44,939 nt of DNA, taken from NCBI GenBank assembly GCA_003242605.1, contig QGUZ01000005.1, forward strand, positions 1-44,939. The letters are read 5' to 3'. The notes below the pieces were generated by a model. That model searched no databases. It saw only the letters and a list, made by a program, of their open reading frames with translations, and was not told the origin of the DNA. The DNA comes from Actinomycetota bacterium (GTDB taxonomy: Bacteria; Actinomycetota; Actinomycetes; Streptosporangiales; Streptosporangiaceae). This document shows, in pieces, positions 1 through 7,166 of the stretch; the first letter of the stretch is position 1, and each line of letters opens with the position of its first letter. A program made the position numbers and the translations under genes.

Positions 1-291
1 CCGCAGAGTTGGTTTGCGCGTCCCGCCCCCCCCCCCTTCCGCTTGCGGGCTTTATCGTCGAACTGCCAATAATCGATGCCCCCCCCCCCCGGGGGCGGCG
101 GGGGGGGGGGGGAGGGGCCGGGGGGGGGGGGCGGGGGGGGCCCCGCCGTACCCGGCGGCCTTCGGGGAGCGCGGCGATTTCCGGATGGTGGACAGGAATG
201 TGTAGCGGTCCGCGGGTGTTGGTAGCGTCTAGTAAGGACGTCACAGAGAACCGGCCGCCGGTGCGGCCGGCGTAGACGCGGGAGTCAGCAC
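1..291. other. Low-complexity G/C homopolymer edge, no gene
   Basis: This stretch holds a run of 11 C at 26-36, 12 C at 79-90 followed at once by G5, G13 at 100-112, G12 at 120-131 and G8 at 133-140. Apart from a run of 10 G at the far right end, I saw no similar homopolymers elsewhere. Reading frames across it encode only proline/glycine/arginine-rich strings. It is most likely the unreliable edge of a contig. Positions 180-291 look normal and should hold the erpA promoter, but I cannot place one with confidence. Confidence 0.6.
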
Positions 292-645
292 ATGACCGTT
301 GAGAGCGGCGAGACCACTCAGCAGGGGGTCATCCTCACCGAGGCCGCTGCGGCGAAGGTCAAGAGCCTGCTCGAGCAGCAGGGCGAGGAGGGCCTGCATC
401 TGCGTGTCGCCGTGCAGCCGGGCGGCTGTTCGGGTCTCCGCTACCAGCTGTACTTCGACGACCGGAAGATGGACGGCGACATCGTCTCCCAGTTCAACGG
501 CGTGGACGTGGTGACCGACCGGCTCAGCGCGCCGTACCTCAAGGGCGCCACGATCGACTTCGTCGACACGATCGAGAAGCAGGGGTTCACCATCGACAAC
601 CCCAACGCCACCGGTTCGTGCGCCTGCGGCGACTCGTTCAACTGA
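292..645 (+). CDS. erpA: Iron-sulfur cluster carrier/insertion protein, ErpA/HesB type
   Basis: An A-type Fe-S carrier of 117 residues, the normal length for the HesB/IscA family. The three cluster-binding cysteines are present: Cys46 in GGCSG and Cys110/Cys112 in the C-terminal SCACG motif. The family takes Fe-S clusters from a scaffold and passes them to apo-enzymes in the cytoplasm. The ATG is preceded by GGGAG with 7-nt spacing. It stands alone, closed by a hairpin at 670-699. Candidate clients nearby are the Rieske protein QcrA and the glutamate synthase-like protein, although that link is inferred. Actinobacteria usually carry one such gene close to the cytochrome oxidase genes. Family assignment is firm; ErpA versus IscA is by convention. 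Confidence 0.93.
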   Translation: MTVESGETTQQGVILTEAAAAKVKSLLEQQGEEGLHLRVAVQPGGCSGLRYQLYFDDRKMDGDIVSQFNGVDVVTDRLSAPYLKGATIDFVDTIEKQGFTIDNPNATGSCACGDSFN

Positions 646-669
646 CCGGGACCACGAAGCGATCACGAT

Positions 670-699
670 GACCCCGTCCGGCCACCGGCCGGAGGGGTC
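670..699 (+). terminator. Hairpin terminator after erpA
   Basis: GACCCC (670-675), one bulged G, TCCGGCC (677-683), loop ACC, then GGCCGGA (687-693) and GGGGTC (694-699) form a 13-bp stem. No U-tract follows, which is common for actinobacterial terminators. Confidence 0.6.
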
Positions 700-705
700 G
701 TCGCG

Positions 706-711
706 TATCCT
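706..711 (+). promoter_or_regulatory. Candidate -10 box (TATCCT) for the PfkB-family kinase
   Basis: TATCCT fits the actinobacterial TANNNT -10 pattern and would start transcription near 718, giving a leader of about 32 nt with GAGGAG 9 nt before the GTG start at 750. No convincing -35 box is visible. Confidence 0.4.
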
Positions 712-749
712 TGACCGGTCGCGTTGCTGACAACGAGGAGAATGACCCC

Positions 750-1736
750 GTGCGCATCGCCGTATCCGGTTCGATCGCGACCGATCATCTGATGACCTTC
801 CCCGGTCGGTTCGGCGACCAGTTCGTGGCCGACCAGATGGACAGGGTGTCGCTGTCCTTCCTCGTCGACGACCTGCAGATCCGGCGCGGCGGCGTCGCCG
901 CGAACATCTGTTTCGGCATGGCCTGCCTGGGGTTGCGGCCGATCCTCGTCGGCGCGGTGGGCCATGACTTCGCCGACTACCGGTCCTGGCTGGAACGCCA
1001 CGGGGTCGACTGCGACTCGGTGCACGTGTCGGAGCTGCACCACACGGCCCGCTTCCTGTGCACCACCGACCGGGACCACAACCAGATCGCCTCGTTCTAC
1101 GCCGGGGCGATGAGCGAGTCCCGGGAGATCGAGCTCGGGCCGATCGCCGAGCGGGTGGGCGGCCTCGACCTCGTCGTGATCGGGCCGAGCGACCCGGAGG
1201 CGATGCTGCGGCACACCGACGAGTGCCGGCAGCGCGGCATCCCGTTCGCCGCGGACTGCTCCCAGCAGCTCGCCCGCATGGAGGGCCCGGAGATCCGCCG
1301 CCTCATCGAGGGCGCGGCGTACCTGTTCAGCAACGACTACGAGAAGGCGCTGATCGAGCAGAAGACCGGCTGGTCCGACGAGGAGGTGCTCGACCGCGTC
1401 GGCGTGCGGGTCACCACGCTCGGCCCCAAGGGCGCGCGGATCGACATCAAGGGCGAGCCGTCGGTGCACGTGCCGCCCGCCCCCGAGCGCCGCAAGGTGG
1501 ACCCCACCGGGGTGGGGGACGCGTTCCGCGCGGGCTTCCTCGCCGGGCTGTCCTGGGGCCTGCCGCTGGAGCGGTGCGCCCAGATCGGCAACCTCACCGC
1601 GACGCACGTGCTCGAGCACGTGGGCGGGCAGGAGTACGAGCTGAGCCAGAAGGAGTTCCTCGAGCGGTTCACCGAGGCGTACGGCGCGGAGGCCGCCGCC
1701 GAGGTCGCCCCGCACGTGCGCTGCCACCGCCCGTGA
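750..1736 (+). CDS. adoK: PfkB-family carbohydrate kinase, probable adenosine kinase
   Basis: A ribokinase/PfkB-fold kinase of 328 residues from the GTG at 750, which has GAGGAG 9 nt upstream; a TTG at 711 would add 13 residues but has no ribosome binding site. The PfkB signature DPTGVGDAFRAGF is at residues 251-263, with catalytic base Asp257 and the anion-hole glycines. The N-terminal RIAVSGSIATDHL and the internal SFLVDDL and DPSQQ-like (here DCSQQLAR) segments match, from memory, M. tuberculosis AdoK (Rv2202c), which phosphorylates adenosine to AMP with ATP and sits in the same erpA-kinase-ctaC neighbourhood. Purine salvage is therefore the best call, but a sugar substrate cannot be excluded. 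It is transcribed towards, and ends at a shared terminator with, the CBS gene. Confidence 0.85.
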   Translation: MRIAVSGSIATDHLMTFPGRFGDQFVADQMDRVSLSFLVDDLQIRRGGVAANICFGMACLGLRPILVGAVGHDFADYRSWLERHGVDCDSVHVSELHHTARFLCTTDRDHNQIASFYAGAMSESREIELGPIAERVGGLDLVVIGPSDPEAMLRHTDECRQRGIPFAADCSQQLARMEGPEIRRLIEGAAYLFSNDYEKALIEQKTGWSDEEVLDRVGVRVTTLGPKGARIDIKGEPSVHVPPAPERRKVDPTGVGDAFRAGFLAGLSWGLPLERCAQIGNLTATHVLEHVGGQEYELSQKEFLERFTEAYGAEAAAEVAPHVRCHRP

Positions 1737-1739
1737 GCG

Positions 1740-1773
1740 GCACCGTCCCGGCCGCGACGGACCGGGACGGTGC
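1740..1773. terminator. Bidirectional hairpin terminator
   Basis: GCACCGTCCCGG (1740-1751) pairs perfectly with CCGGGACGGTGC (1762-1773), a 12-bp stem with a 10-nt loop. It lies between the convergent kinase and CBS genes and can serve both. Confidence 0.75.
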
Positions 1774-1803
1774 GGATGCGCGCCTGACGTGCGCCGGCGG
1801 GTC

Positions 1804-2250
1804 TCACCGCGAGGCGTAGACCCGGTGGACGAACTCGGCGAGCTTGTCCTCCGGCAGGCTCCGGGCGAGGTCGGCCTCGGTGACCATGCCGACGATCCGG
1901 CGGTTGTCGATCACCGGCAGCCGCTTGATCTGGTTGCGCTCCATGATCTGCAGCGCCTCGTCCACCGAGGCGTCCGCGGTGACGTACACCAGGCCCTGGG
2001 CGAGCTCGCCGGCCGTGGTGGTGGAGAGGTCCCTGCCCTCGGCGCAACACTTCACCACGATGTCGCGGTCGGTGACGATGCCCTTGAGCCGGTCGTCCTC
2101 GCCGCAGATCGGCAGCGCGCCCACCCCGAGGTCGCGCATCATCTGCGCCGCCTTGAGCAGGCTGTCGTGCTCCCCGATGCACTCGGCGCCGGGGTGCATC
2201 ATGTCGCGTACGGTGCTCGCACCGCCGCTCGTACCGCTGTGCACGCTCAT
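1804..2250 (-). CDS. Two-CBS-domain protein
   Basis: A soluble 148-residue protein made almost entirely of a CBS pair. The first repeat contains VRDMMHPGAECIGEHDSL and GIVTDRDIVVK, the second DASVDEALQIMERNQIKRLPVID and GMVTEADLAR. CBS pairs bind adenosine nucleotides and act as energy or ligand sensors; no catalytic domain is attached here. I chose the ATG at 2250 (MSVHSG) because GGGAGGGACGAG precedes it directly; a longer reading to 2286 lacks such a signal. Similar stand-alone CBS proteins are common in actinobacteria, some linked to dormancy or redox stress. Its specific partner is unknown. Confidence 0.88.
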   Translation of the reverse strand: MSVHSGTSGGASTVRDMMHPGAECIGEHDSLLKAAQMMRDLGVGALPICGEDDRLKGIVTDRDIVVKCCAEGRDLSTTTAGELAQGLVYVTADASVDEALQIMERNQIKRLPVIDNRRIVGMVTEADLARSLPEDKLAEFVHRVYASR

Positions 2251-2362
2251 CTCGTCCCTCCCGACAGTCGATGACGTGTCCAGCACCCGCTACCCCGGTC
2301 CGGACGGGTGATGCGGGGGTGACGGGCGCGGCGGAGGGACGGATCGGGTACGGGGCGGGTAC

Positions 2363-2387
2363 GGCACGGCCGGCGCGGCCGCGTGCC
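2363..2387 (-). terminator. Possible terminator downstream of tusA-like gene
   Basis: GGCACG (2363-2368) and CGTGCC (2382-2387) form the outer stem, with an inner GGCC/GGCC pairing and one bulged base. It lies about 50 nt beyond the stop codon of the minus-strand TusA gene. Confidence 0.4.
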
Positions 2388-2437
2388 CGGCGCCCGCGCG
2401 GCGGCACGCCCCGCGGCCGGGGCGCGGATCGGGCGGC

Positions 2438-2707
2438 TCAGTAGTTGCGCCGCACGTGGATCGCCCAGCCGCCGCCGGGCAGCTCGTAGCTGCCGACGTG
2501 GGTGTGGGACTTCAGCCGGCACCAGGCCGGCACGTCGTTGTAGGCGGCGGGGTCGTCGGCGAGCACCGCCACCACCGCGCCCAGCGGCACCTGGTTGATC
2601 TGCTGGGCGAGCATGATGATGGGGATCGGGCACTTGCGGCCGAGCGCGTCGATGGTCAGCGCGGGCGCGGCCGGCTCCCGGTCGGTCCCGGTCTGCGGAC
2701 CCTTCAC
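2438..2707 (-). CDS. TusA/SirA-like sulfur carrier protein
   Basis: An 89-residue TusA-family protein. The family core IDALGRKCPIPIIMLAQ carries the sulfur-accepting Cys26 in the Cys-Pro-x-Pro motif. TusA proteins take persulfide sulfur from a cysteine desulfurase and pass it on for thiolation or cofactor synthesis. The GTG start at 2707 overlaps the TGA of the upstream cysteine desulfurase in a GTGA, so the two are translationally coupled, which supports a donor-acceptor pair. The receiving pathway is not shown by the neighbours, although the divergent cytochrome oxidase operon and the nearby Fe-S carrier are suggestive. Confidence 0.87.
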   Translation of the reverse strand: MKGPQTGTDREPAAPALTIDALGRKCPIPIIMLAQQINQVPLGAVVAVLADDPAAYNDVPAWCRLKSHTHVGSYELPGGGWAIHVRRNY

Positions 2708-3840
2708 GACATCACTCCCGCCTCTTCCCGGATCCGGCGCACCAGCGGGGGAAGGACCTCGAGGAACCGGTCCACGTCCTCCGCCGAGGCGCCTCGTGGC
2801 AGTGATACCCGGACGTTTCCGTGGGTGAGCACGCCCATCGCCTCCAAAACATGCGATGGACGAAGCGTACTCGCCGTGCAGGAGCTGCCGGACGAGATCG
2901 CGAAACCCGCCTTGTCCAGCTCGGTGAGCAACGCCTCCCCGGCCACGTACAGGCAGGAGAACGTGACGATGTGCGGCACCCGGTCGACCGGGTCGCCGAC
3001 CACCTCCACGTCCGGCACGAGCTCGGGCACCCGGGTGCGGATCCGGTCGACGAGGGCGAACGCCCGCCGGTTCTCCTCCTCCGCCTCCTCCAGCCGGGCG
3101 CGCAGCGCGGCCACCGCCGCGACGATCGCCGGGACGTTCTCGAACCCCGGCACCCGCCCGCGCTCCCGCTCGTCCTCGGGCAGCGGGGAGCGCCAGCGCA
3201 CGCCCTTGCGGATCACCAGGATGCCCACGCCCGCGGGGCCGCCCCACTTGTGCGCGCTGCCGGCGAGCAGCGACCAGCCCTCGGGGAGGGGCAGCCGGCC
3301 CAGCGTCTGCGCCGCGTCGACGAGCAGCGGCACCCCGGCCCGGCGGCAGGCCTCGGCGACCTGCGCCACCGGCTGCAGCGTGCCCACCTCGTGGTTGGCG
3401 GTCTGCAGGCAGGCGAGCGCCGTGCCCGGGGCGGACACCGCCTCGGCGAACGCGTCGGCGTCCACCCGCCCGGTACGGCTCACGCCGATGATCCGCACCT
3501 CGCCGCCGTCGCGCTCGTGGGCCTGGGCGGTGTGCAGCACGGCCGAGTGCTCGACCGCGCTCACCACGAGGGTCCGCCCCACCCGGCGGCGGGCGGCGAG
3601 CGCGCCCAGCATGCCGAGCTGGATCGCCTGGGTGCCCGAGGTGGTGAAGGTCACCTCGTCCGGCCGCACGCCCAGCGCGTCGGCCGCCTCGGCCCTGGCC
3701 TGGTCGAGCAGGAGGCGGGCCCGGCGGGCCTCGCCGTACAGGCGGGCCGGGTCGGCCCACCCGGCGTCGAGGGCCGCGAGCAGCGCCTCGCGGGCCCGGG
3801 GATGGAGTGGTTCGGTGGATGCCGCGTCGAGGTACGCCAC
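2704..3840 (-). CDS. Cysteine desulfurase, NifS/IscS type
   Basis: A PLP-dependent class V aminotransferase-fold enzyme of 378 residues that would convert cysteine to alanine and an enzyme-bound persulfide. Lys198 in SAHKWGG is the Schiff-base lysine and Cys321 in SSGSSCTASTLRP is the persulfide cysteine; VEHSAVLH and the VDAAQTLG aspartate segment are also intact. The GTG at 3840 (reading MAYLDAAS, the usual family N-terminus) is preceded by GGGAGG 8 nt upstream. The gene runs into the TusA gene with a 4-bp overlap and is divergent from ctaC, sharing a 208-bp control region. At 378 residues it is a compact group member without an N-terminal extension. Confidence 0.92.
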   Translation of the reverse strand: MAYLDAASTEPLHPRAREALLAALDAGWADPARLYGEARRARLLLDQARAEAADALGVRPDEVTFTTSGTQAIQLGMLGALAARRRVGRTLVVSAVEHSAVLHTAQAHERDGGEVRIIGVSRTGRVDADAFAEAVSAPGTALACLQTANHEVGTLQPVAQVAEACRRAGVPLLVDAAQTLGRLPLPEGWSLLAGSAHKWGGPAGVGILVIRKGVRWRSPLPEDERERGRVPGFENVPAIVAAVAALRARLEEAEEENRRAFALVDRIRTRVPELVPDVEVVGDPVDRVPHIVTFSCLYVAGEALLTELDKAGFAISSGSSCTASTLRPSHVLEAMGVLTHGNVRVSLPRGASAEDVDRFLEVLPPLVRRIREEAGVMS

Positions 3841-3926
3841 CCCTCCATCCTCCCATCCCGGGCGGACGGCCTGCTCCGGGGTGCGACATTGGCGGGGCCG
3901 AACGGGAGGGCGACCACGGCAGGCGC

Positions 3927-3932
3927 TAATGT
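3927..3932 (+). promoter_or_regulatory. Candidate -10 box (TAATGT) of the cta operon
   Basis: TAATGT matches TANNNT and lies 117 nt before the ctaC start, in the divergent region between the desulfurase gene and ctaC. It implies a leader of about 110 nt. The -35 region is not recognisable. Confidence 0.35.
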
Positions 3933-4002
3933 GTCCCGTGCGTGACTGGATGCCATAACTGGATAAGCCGAGAACGCGACTGTAGCGAGACAACGAAAGA
4001 CC

Positions 4003-4025
4003 GCCCAAGGGAGGGCCTCTTGGGC
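4003..4025 (+). promoter_or_regulatory. Leader hairpin upstream of ctaC
   Basis: GCCCAAG (4003-4009) pairs with CTTGGGC (4019-4025) around a 9-nt loop in the inferred ctaC leader, 24 nt before the start codon. It could affect message stability or translation; no U-tract follows, so a terminator is unlikely. Confidence 0.35.
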
Positions 4026-4048
4026 TTGATCTGTGGGGTAGGCGATCC

Positions 4049-4873
4049 GTGAGTCCGACCCGCCGTTCGACGCGGCGCAGTCCGACGGCCCGGAGGGCCG
4101 CGTGCGCCGGCGCATTGGCATTGGTGCTGGCATCCGCGACGGGGTGCAGCGCTGAAGAGTGGGCCCGGGGCGGGATGCCGGAGAACGTCACAGAGCAGGG
4201 CGCCCGCGTTCTGAGCCTGTGGCAGGGATCCTGGGTGGCGGCGCTCGCCACCGGTGTCCTGGTCTGGGGCCTGATCCTGTACGCCTGCATCTTCCACCGG
4301 AAGCGTCGGAGGAAGAACGCGGACAACGAGCTCCCGCCGCAGGTGCGGTACAACCTGCCGATCGAGATCCTCTACACCGCCATCCCGATCGTGATGGTGG
4401 CGGTGTTCTTCTACTTCACCGCCCGGGACCAGGACTACCTGCTGGAGAAGTCCCCGAACCCGGACGTGACGGTCAAGGTGGAGGCGTTCCAGTGGAGCTG
4501 GCGCTTCACCACCGAGTACCAGGGCAAGACGGCGACGGTCACCGGGCTGCCGGTGAGCGACTACCGGCAGGGGCCGCAGCTCGTGCTGCCCAGCGGCGGC
4601 AAGCGCGTGCGGTTCGTCCTGGAGTCGAACAACGTCATCCACTCGTTCTGGGTGCCGGCGTTCCTGTTCAAGATGGACGTCATCCCCGGCGTCACGAACG
4701 AGTTCGAGATCAAGACCCTGGACCGCACCGGCGTGTTCGCCGGCCGCTGCGCCGAGCTGTGCGGCCAGGACCACGCCCGTATGCTCTTCAACGTCAAGCT
4801 CGTGCCGCAGGACGAGTTTGAGCAGTACATGAACCAGGCAACGAACGCCCAGGCAGCCGGGAGTACCCAGTGA
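4049..4873 (+). CDS. ctaC: Cytochrome c oxidase subunit II (aa3 type)
   Basis: A 274-residue lipoprotein subunit of the terminal oxidase. A signal sequence ends in the lipobox LASATGC with Cys33, two membrane segments follow (about 60-80 and 105-125), and the rest is the external cupredoxin domain. The binuclear CuA ligands are complete: His198, Cys234, Glu236, Cys238, His242 and Met245 (CAELCGQDHARM). It receives electrons from the bcc complex and passes them to subunit I. In actinobacteria this happens inside a III-IV supercomplex using the diheme cytochrome encoded at 11389-12225. The GTG start at 4049 gives a proper signal peptide. The stop overlaps the ctaD start in a GTGA. Confidence 0.96.
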   Translation: MSPTRRSTRRSPTARRAACAGALALVLASATGCSAEEWARGGMPENVTEQGARVLSLWQGSWVAALATGVLVWGLILYACIFHRKRRRKNADNELPPQVRYNLPIEILYTAIPIVMVAVFFYFTARDQDYLLEKSPNPDVTVKVEAFQWSWRFTTEYQGKTATVTGLPVSDYRQGPQLVLPSGGKRVRFVLESNNVIHSFWVPAFLFKMDVIPGVTNEFEIKTLDRTGVFAGRCAELCGQDHARMLFNVKLVPQDEFEQYMNQATNAQAAGSTQ

Positions 4874-6549
4874 GCGCCGCCGAATACTCGCTTCCGCCCG
4901 CGGCCGGTGCCCGCACCCGCCGGTCCAGCGTGGGCACGATCATCGCCAAATGGGCCTCGTCCACCGACCACAAGGTGATCGGTAACCTCTACCTGATCAC
5001 CTCCTTCGCGTTCTTCCTGATCGGTGGCGTCATGGCGCTCGCCATCCGCGCCGAGCTGGCCCATCCTGGCCTGCAGCTGCTCACCAACGAGCAGTACAAC
5101 CAGATGTTCACCATGCACGGCGCGGTGATGCTGCTGCTGTTCGCCACGCCGCTGTTCGCCGGGTTCGCCAACGCGATCATGCCGCTGCAGATCGGCGCGC
5201 CGGACGTGGCGTTCCCGCGGCTGAACATGGTGAGCTACTGGCTCTTCCTGTTCGGCGGCCTGATCGCGCTGAGCGCGTTCTTCACCCCCGACGGGGCCGC
5301 CTCCTTCGGGTGGTTCGCGTACGCGCCGCTGTCGGATGACACGTTCTCGCCGAGCGTCGGCCACGACCTGTGGATCATGGGCTTCTCGCTCGCTGGTCTG
5401 GGCTCGATCCTCGGCGCGGTGAACTTCATCACCACGATCATCTGCATGCGGGCGCCCGGTATGACGATGTTCCGCATGCCGATCTTCACCTGGAACGTCC
5501 TGCTCACCAGCATCCTGGTGCTGCTGGTGTTCCCGGTGCTCGCCGCCACGCTGCTCGCGCTGGAGGCCGACCGCAAGCTCGGCACGCACATCTTCGACCC
5601 GAGCTCCGGCGGGCCGATCCTCTACCAGCACCTGTTCTGGTTCTTCGGCCACCCGGAGGTCTACGTCATCGCGCTGCCGTTCTTCGGCATCGCGACCGAG
5701 ATCATCCCGGTGTTCAGCCGCAAGCCGATCTTCGGGTACGTCGGCCTCGTCGGCGCCACGCTCGCGATCGCCGGCCTGTCGATGGCGGTGTGGGCGCACC
5801 ACATGTTCCCCACCGGCCAGGTGCTGCTGCCGTTCTTCTCCTTCATGACCTTCCTGATCGCGGTGCCGACCGGCGTGAAGTTCTTCAACTGGATCGGTAC
5901 GATGTGGCGCGGCCACCTGACCTTCGAGTCGCCGATGCTGTTCACCATCGGCTTCATGGTGACCTTCCTCTTCGGCGGTCTCACCGGCGTCATCCTCGCG
6001 TCGCCGCCGCTCGACTTCCACATCACCGACACCTACTTCGTGGTGGGCCACTTCCACTACACGGTGTTCGGCACGGTGGTGTTCGCGATGTTCGCCGGCT
6101 TCTACTTCTGGTGGCCGAAGCTCACCGGGAAGATGCTCAACGAGACGCTCGCCAAGTGGCACTTCTGGACGCTGTTCATCGGCTTCCACACCACGTTCCT
6201 GGTGCAGCACTGGCTGGGCGTGATCGGCTTCCCGCGCCGGTACTCTGACTACTCGCCGGCCGACGGCTTCACCACGCTGAACATGATCTCCTCGGCGGGT
6301 GCCGTGGTGCTCGGCCTGTCGACGCTGTTCTTCCTCTACAACGTCTGGCGTACCGCCCGGGTGGGGGAGAAGGTCACGGTCAACGACCCGTGGGGCTACG
6401 GCAACTCGCTGGAGTGGACGACCTCGTGCCCGCCGCCGCGGCACAACTTCGTGTCGCTGCCGCGGATCCGCTCCGAGCGTCCGGCCTTCGACCTGAAGCA
6501 CCCGCACCTTCCGCCCGGCCAGCGGCGGGAGCTTGAGGAGGTCCGATGA
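4870..6549 (+). CDS. ctaD: Cytochrome c oxidase subunit I (aa3 type)
   Basis: The 559-residue catalytic subunit with twelve membrane helices. Heme and copper ligands are all visible: His83 (heme a), His261 with the HPEVY motif whose Tyr265 is cross-linked in type A oxidases, His310/His311 (CuB), and His394/His396 in VVGHFHYTVFG for hemes a3 and a. Glu263 in HPEVY places it in the A1-type group with a full D/K proton pathway. It reduces oxygen to water while pumping protons. The GTG start overlaps the ctaC stop and the TGA stop overlaps the ctaF start in an ATGA, so the three genes are one coupled operon. Confidence 0.97.
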   Translation: MSAAEYSLPPAAGARTRRSSVGTIIAKWASSTDHKVIGNLYLITSFAFFLIGGVMALAIRAELAHPGLQLLTNEQYNQMFTMHGAVMLLLFATPLFAGFANAIMPLQIGAPDVAFPRLNMVSYWLFLFGGLIALSAFFTPDGAASFGWFAYAPLSDDTFSPSVGHDLWIMGFSLAGLGSILGAVNFITTIICMRAPGMTMFRMPIFTWNVLLTSILVLLVFPVLAATLLALEADRKLGTHIFDPSSGGPILYQHLFWFFGHPEVYVIALPFFGIATEIIPVFSRKPIFGYVGLVGATLAIAGLSMAVWAHHMFPTGQVLLPFFSFMTFLIAVPTGVKFFNWIGTMWRGHLTFESPMLFTIGFMVTFLFGGLTGVILASPPLDFHITDTYFVVGHFHYTVFGTVVFAMFAGFYFWWPKLTGKMLNETLAKWHFWTLFIGFHTTFLVQHWLGVIGFPRRYSDYSPADGFTTLNMISSAGAVVLGLSTLFFLYNVWRTARVGEKVTVNDPWGYGNSLEWTTSCPPPRHNFVSLPRIRSERPAFDLKHPHLPPGQRRELEEVR

Positions 6550-6941
6550 AGATCCAGGGATGGCTGCTGATCGCCGTCGGCGTGTTCTTCGCCGCGGTCG
6601 ACGTGATCTACTGGTTCTGGTCGCGGGAGCCCGCCGGCACCACCGCCCTGGCGATCTCCATCGGCCTGGCCTTCATGATCGGCTACTACCTGCTGTTCAC
6701 CGCGCGCCGGGTGGGTGACCAGCCCGAGGACGACAAGGAGGGCGAGATCCACCAGGCGGCCGGCGAGGTCGGGTTCTTCCCGCCGCACAGCTGGTGGCCG
6801 CTGTTCGTGTGCCTCTCCGCGGCGCTCGCCTTCGTGGGGTTCGTCGTCGGCTGGTGGCTGTTCCTCATCGGTCTGGTCGCGGTGGTGTGCACCCTGGTCG
6901 GCTTCGTGTTCGAGTACTACCGGAAGAACTTCTCGCACTGA
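6546..6941 (+). CDS. ctaF: Actinobacterial cytochrome c oxidase subunit IV
   Basis: A small membrane protein of 131 residues with four predicted helices in two pairs (about 3-23, 33-53, 80-100, 103-124) separated by an acidic loop containing EDDKEGEIHQAAGEVGFF. This is the actinobacteria-specific subunit IV found after ctaD and needed for supercomplex assembly. The ATG overlaps the ctaD stop. It is the last gene of the operon: a strong terminator follows at 7020-7074. Confidence 0.92.
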   Translation: MKIQGWLLIAVGVFFAAVDVIYWFWSREPAGTTALAISIGLAFMIGYYLLFTARRVGDQPEDDKEGEIHQAAGEVGFFPPHSWWPLFVCLSAALAFVGFVVGWWLFLIGLVAVVCTLVGFVFEYYRKNFSH

Positions 6942-7019
6942 TCCGGGGGCACCGCTTTCCGGTCGCGTAACTCCCCACGGGTCGGCCGGCCCGCAGACCA
7001 GGCCAGCTGGAAGGTCCGC

Positions 7020-7074
7020 CATCGGAGCGGCCGCGGTTCGCAACGAGCCGTCGGCCGCTCCGATGGTGTTTTTT
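7020..7074 (+). terminator. Intrinsic terminator of ctaCDF
   Basis: A 14-bp perfect stem, CATCGGAGCGGCCG (7020-7033) with CGGCCGCTCCGATG (7052-7065), is followed by GTG and six T (7069-7074). It is the only classic U-tract terminator I noticed in the window. Confidence 0.9.
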
Positions 7075-7118
7075 GTTCCCCGGTTTTCCATATGCGGAGC
7101 GAGTCGCACACGCACGGG

Positions 7119-7124
7119 TATAGA
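7119..7124 (+). promoter_or_regulatory. Candidate -10 (TATAGA) of the L,D-transpeptidase gene
   Basis: TATAGA lies 43 nt before the GTG at 7167, giving a start site near 7131 and a leader of about 36 nt. The spacing suits an independent promoter just after the cta terminator. Confidence 0.35.
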
Positions 7125-7166
7125 GCCAGCACGACGCGTGATCGACCGGAGCTGGGGGACTCAGAG

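Noticed and set aside
1..170. Poly-C/poly-G tracts as a phase-variable or telomere-like element
   Set aside because: The runs are confined to the window edges and look like assembly or sequencing artefacts; no gene start lies within a few bases that they could switch.
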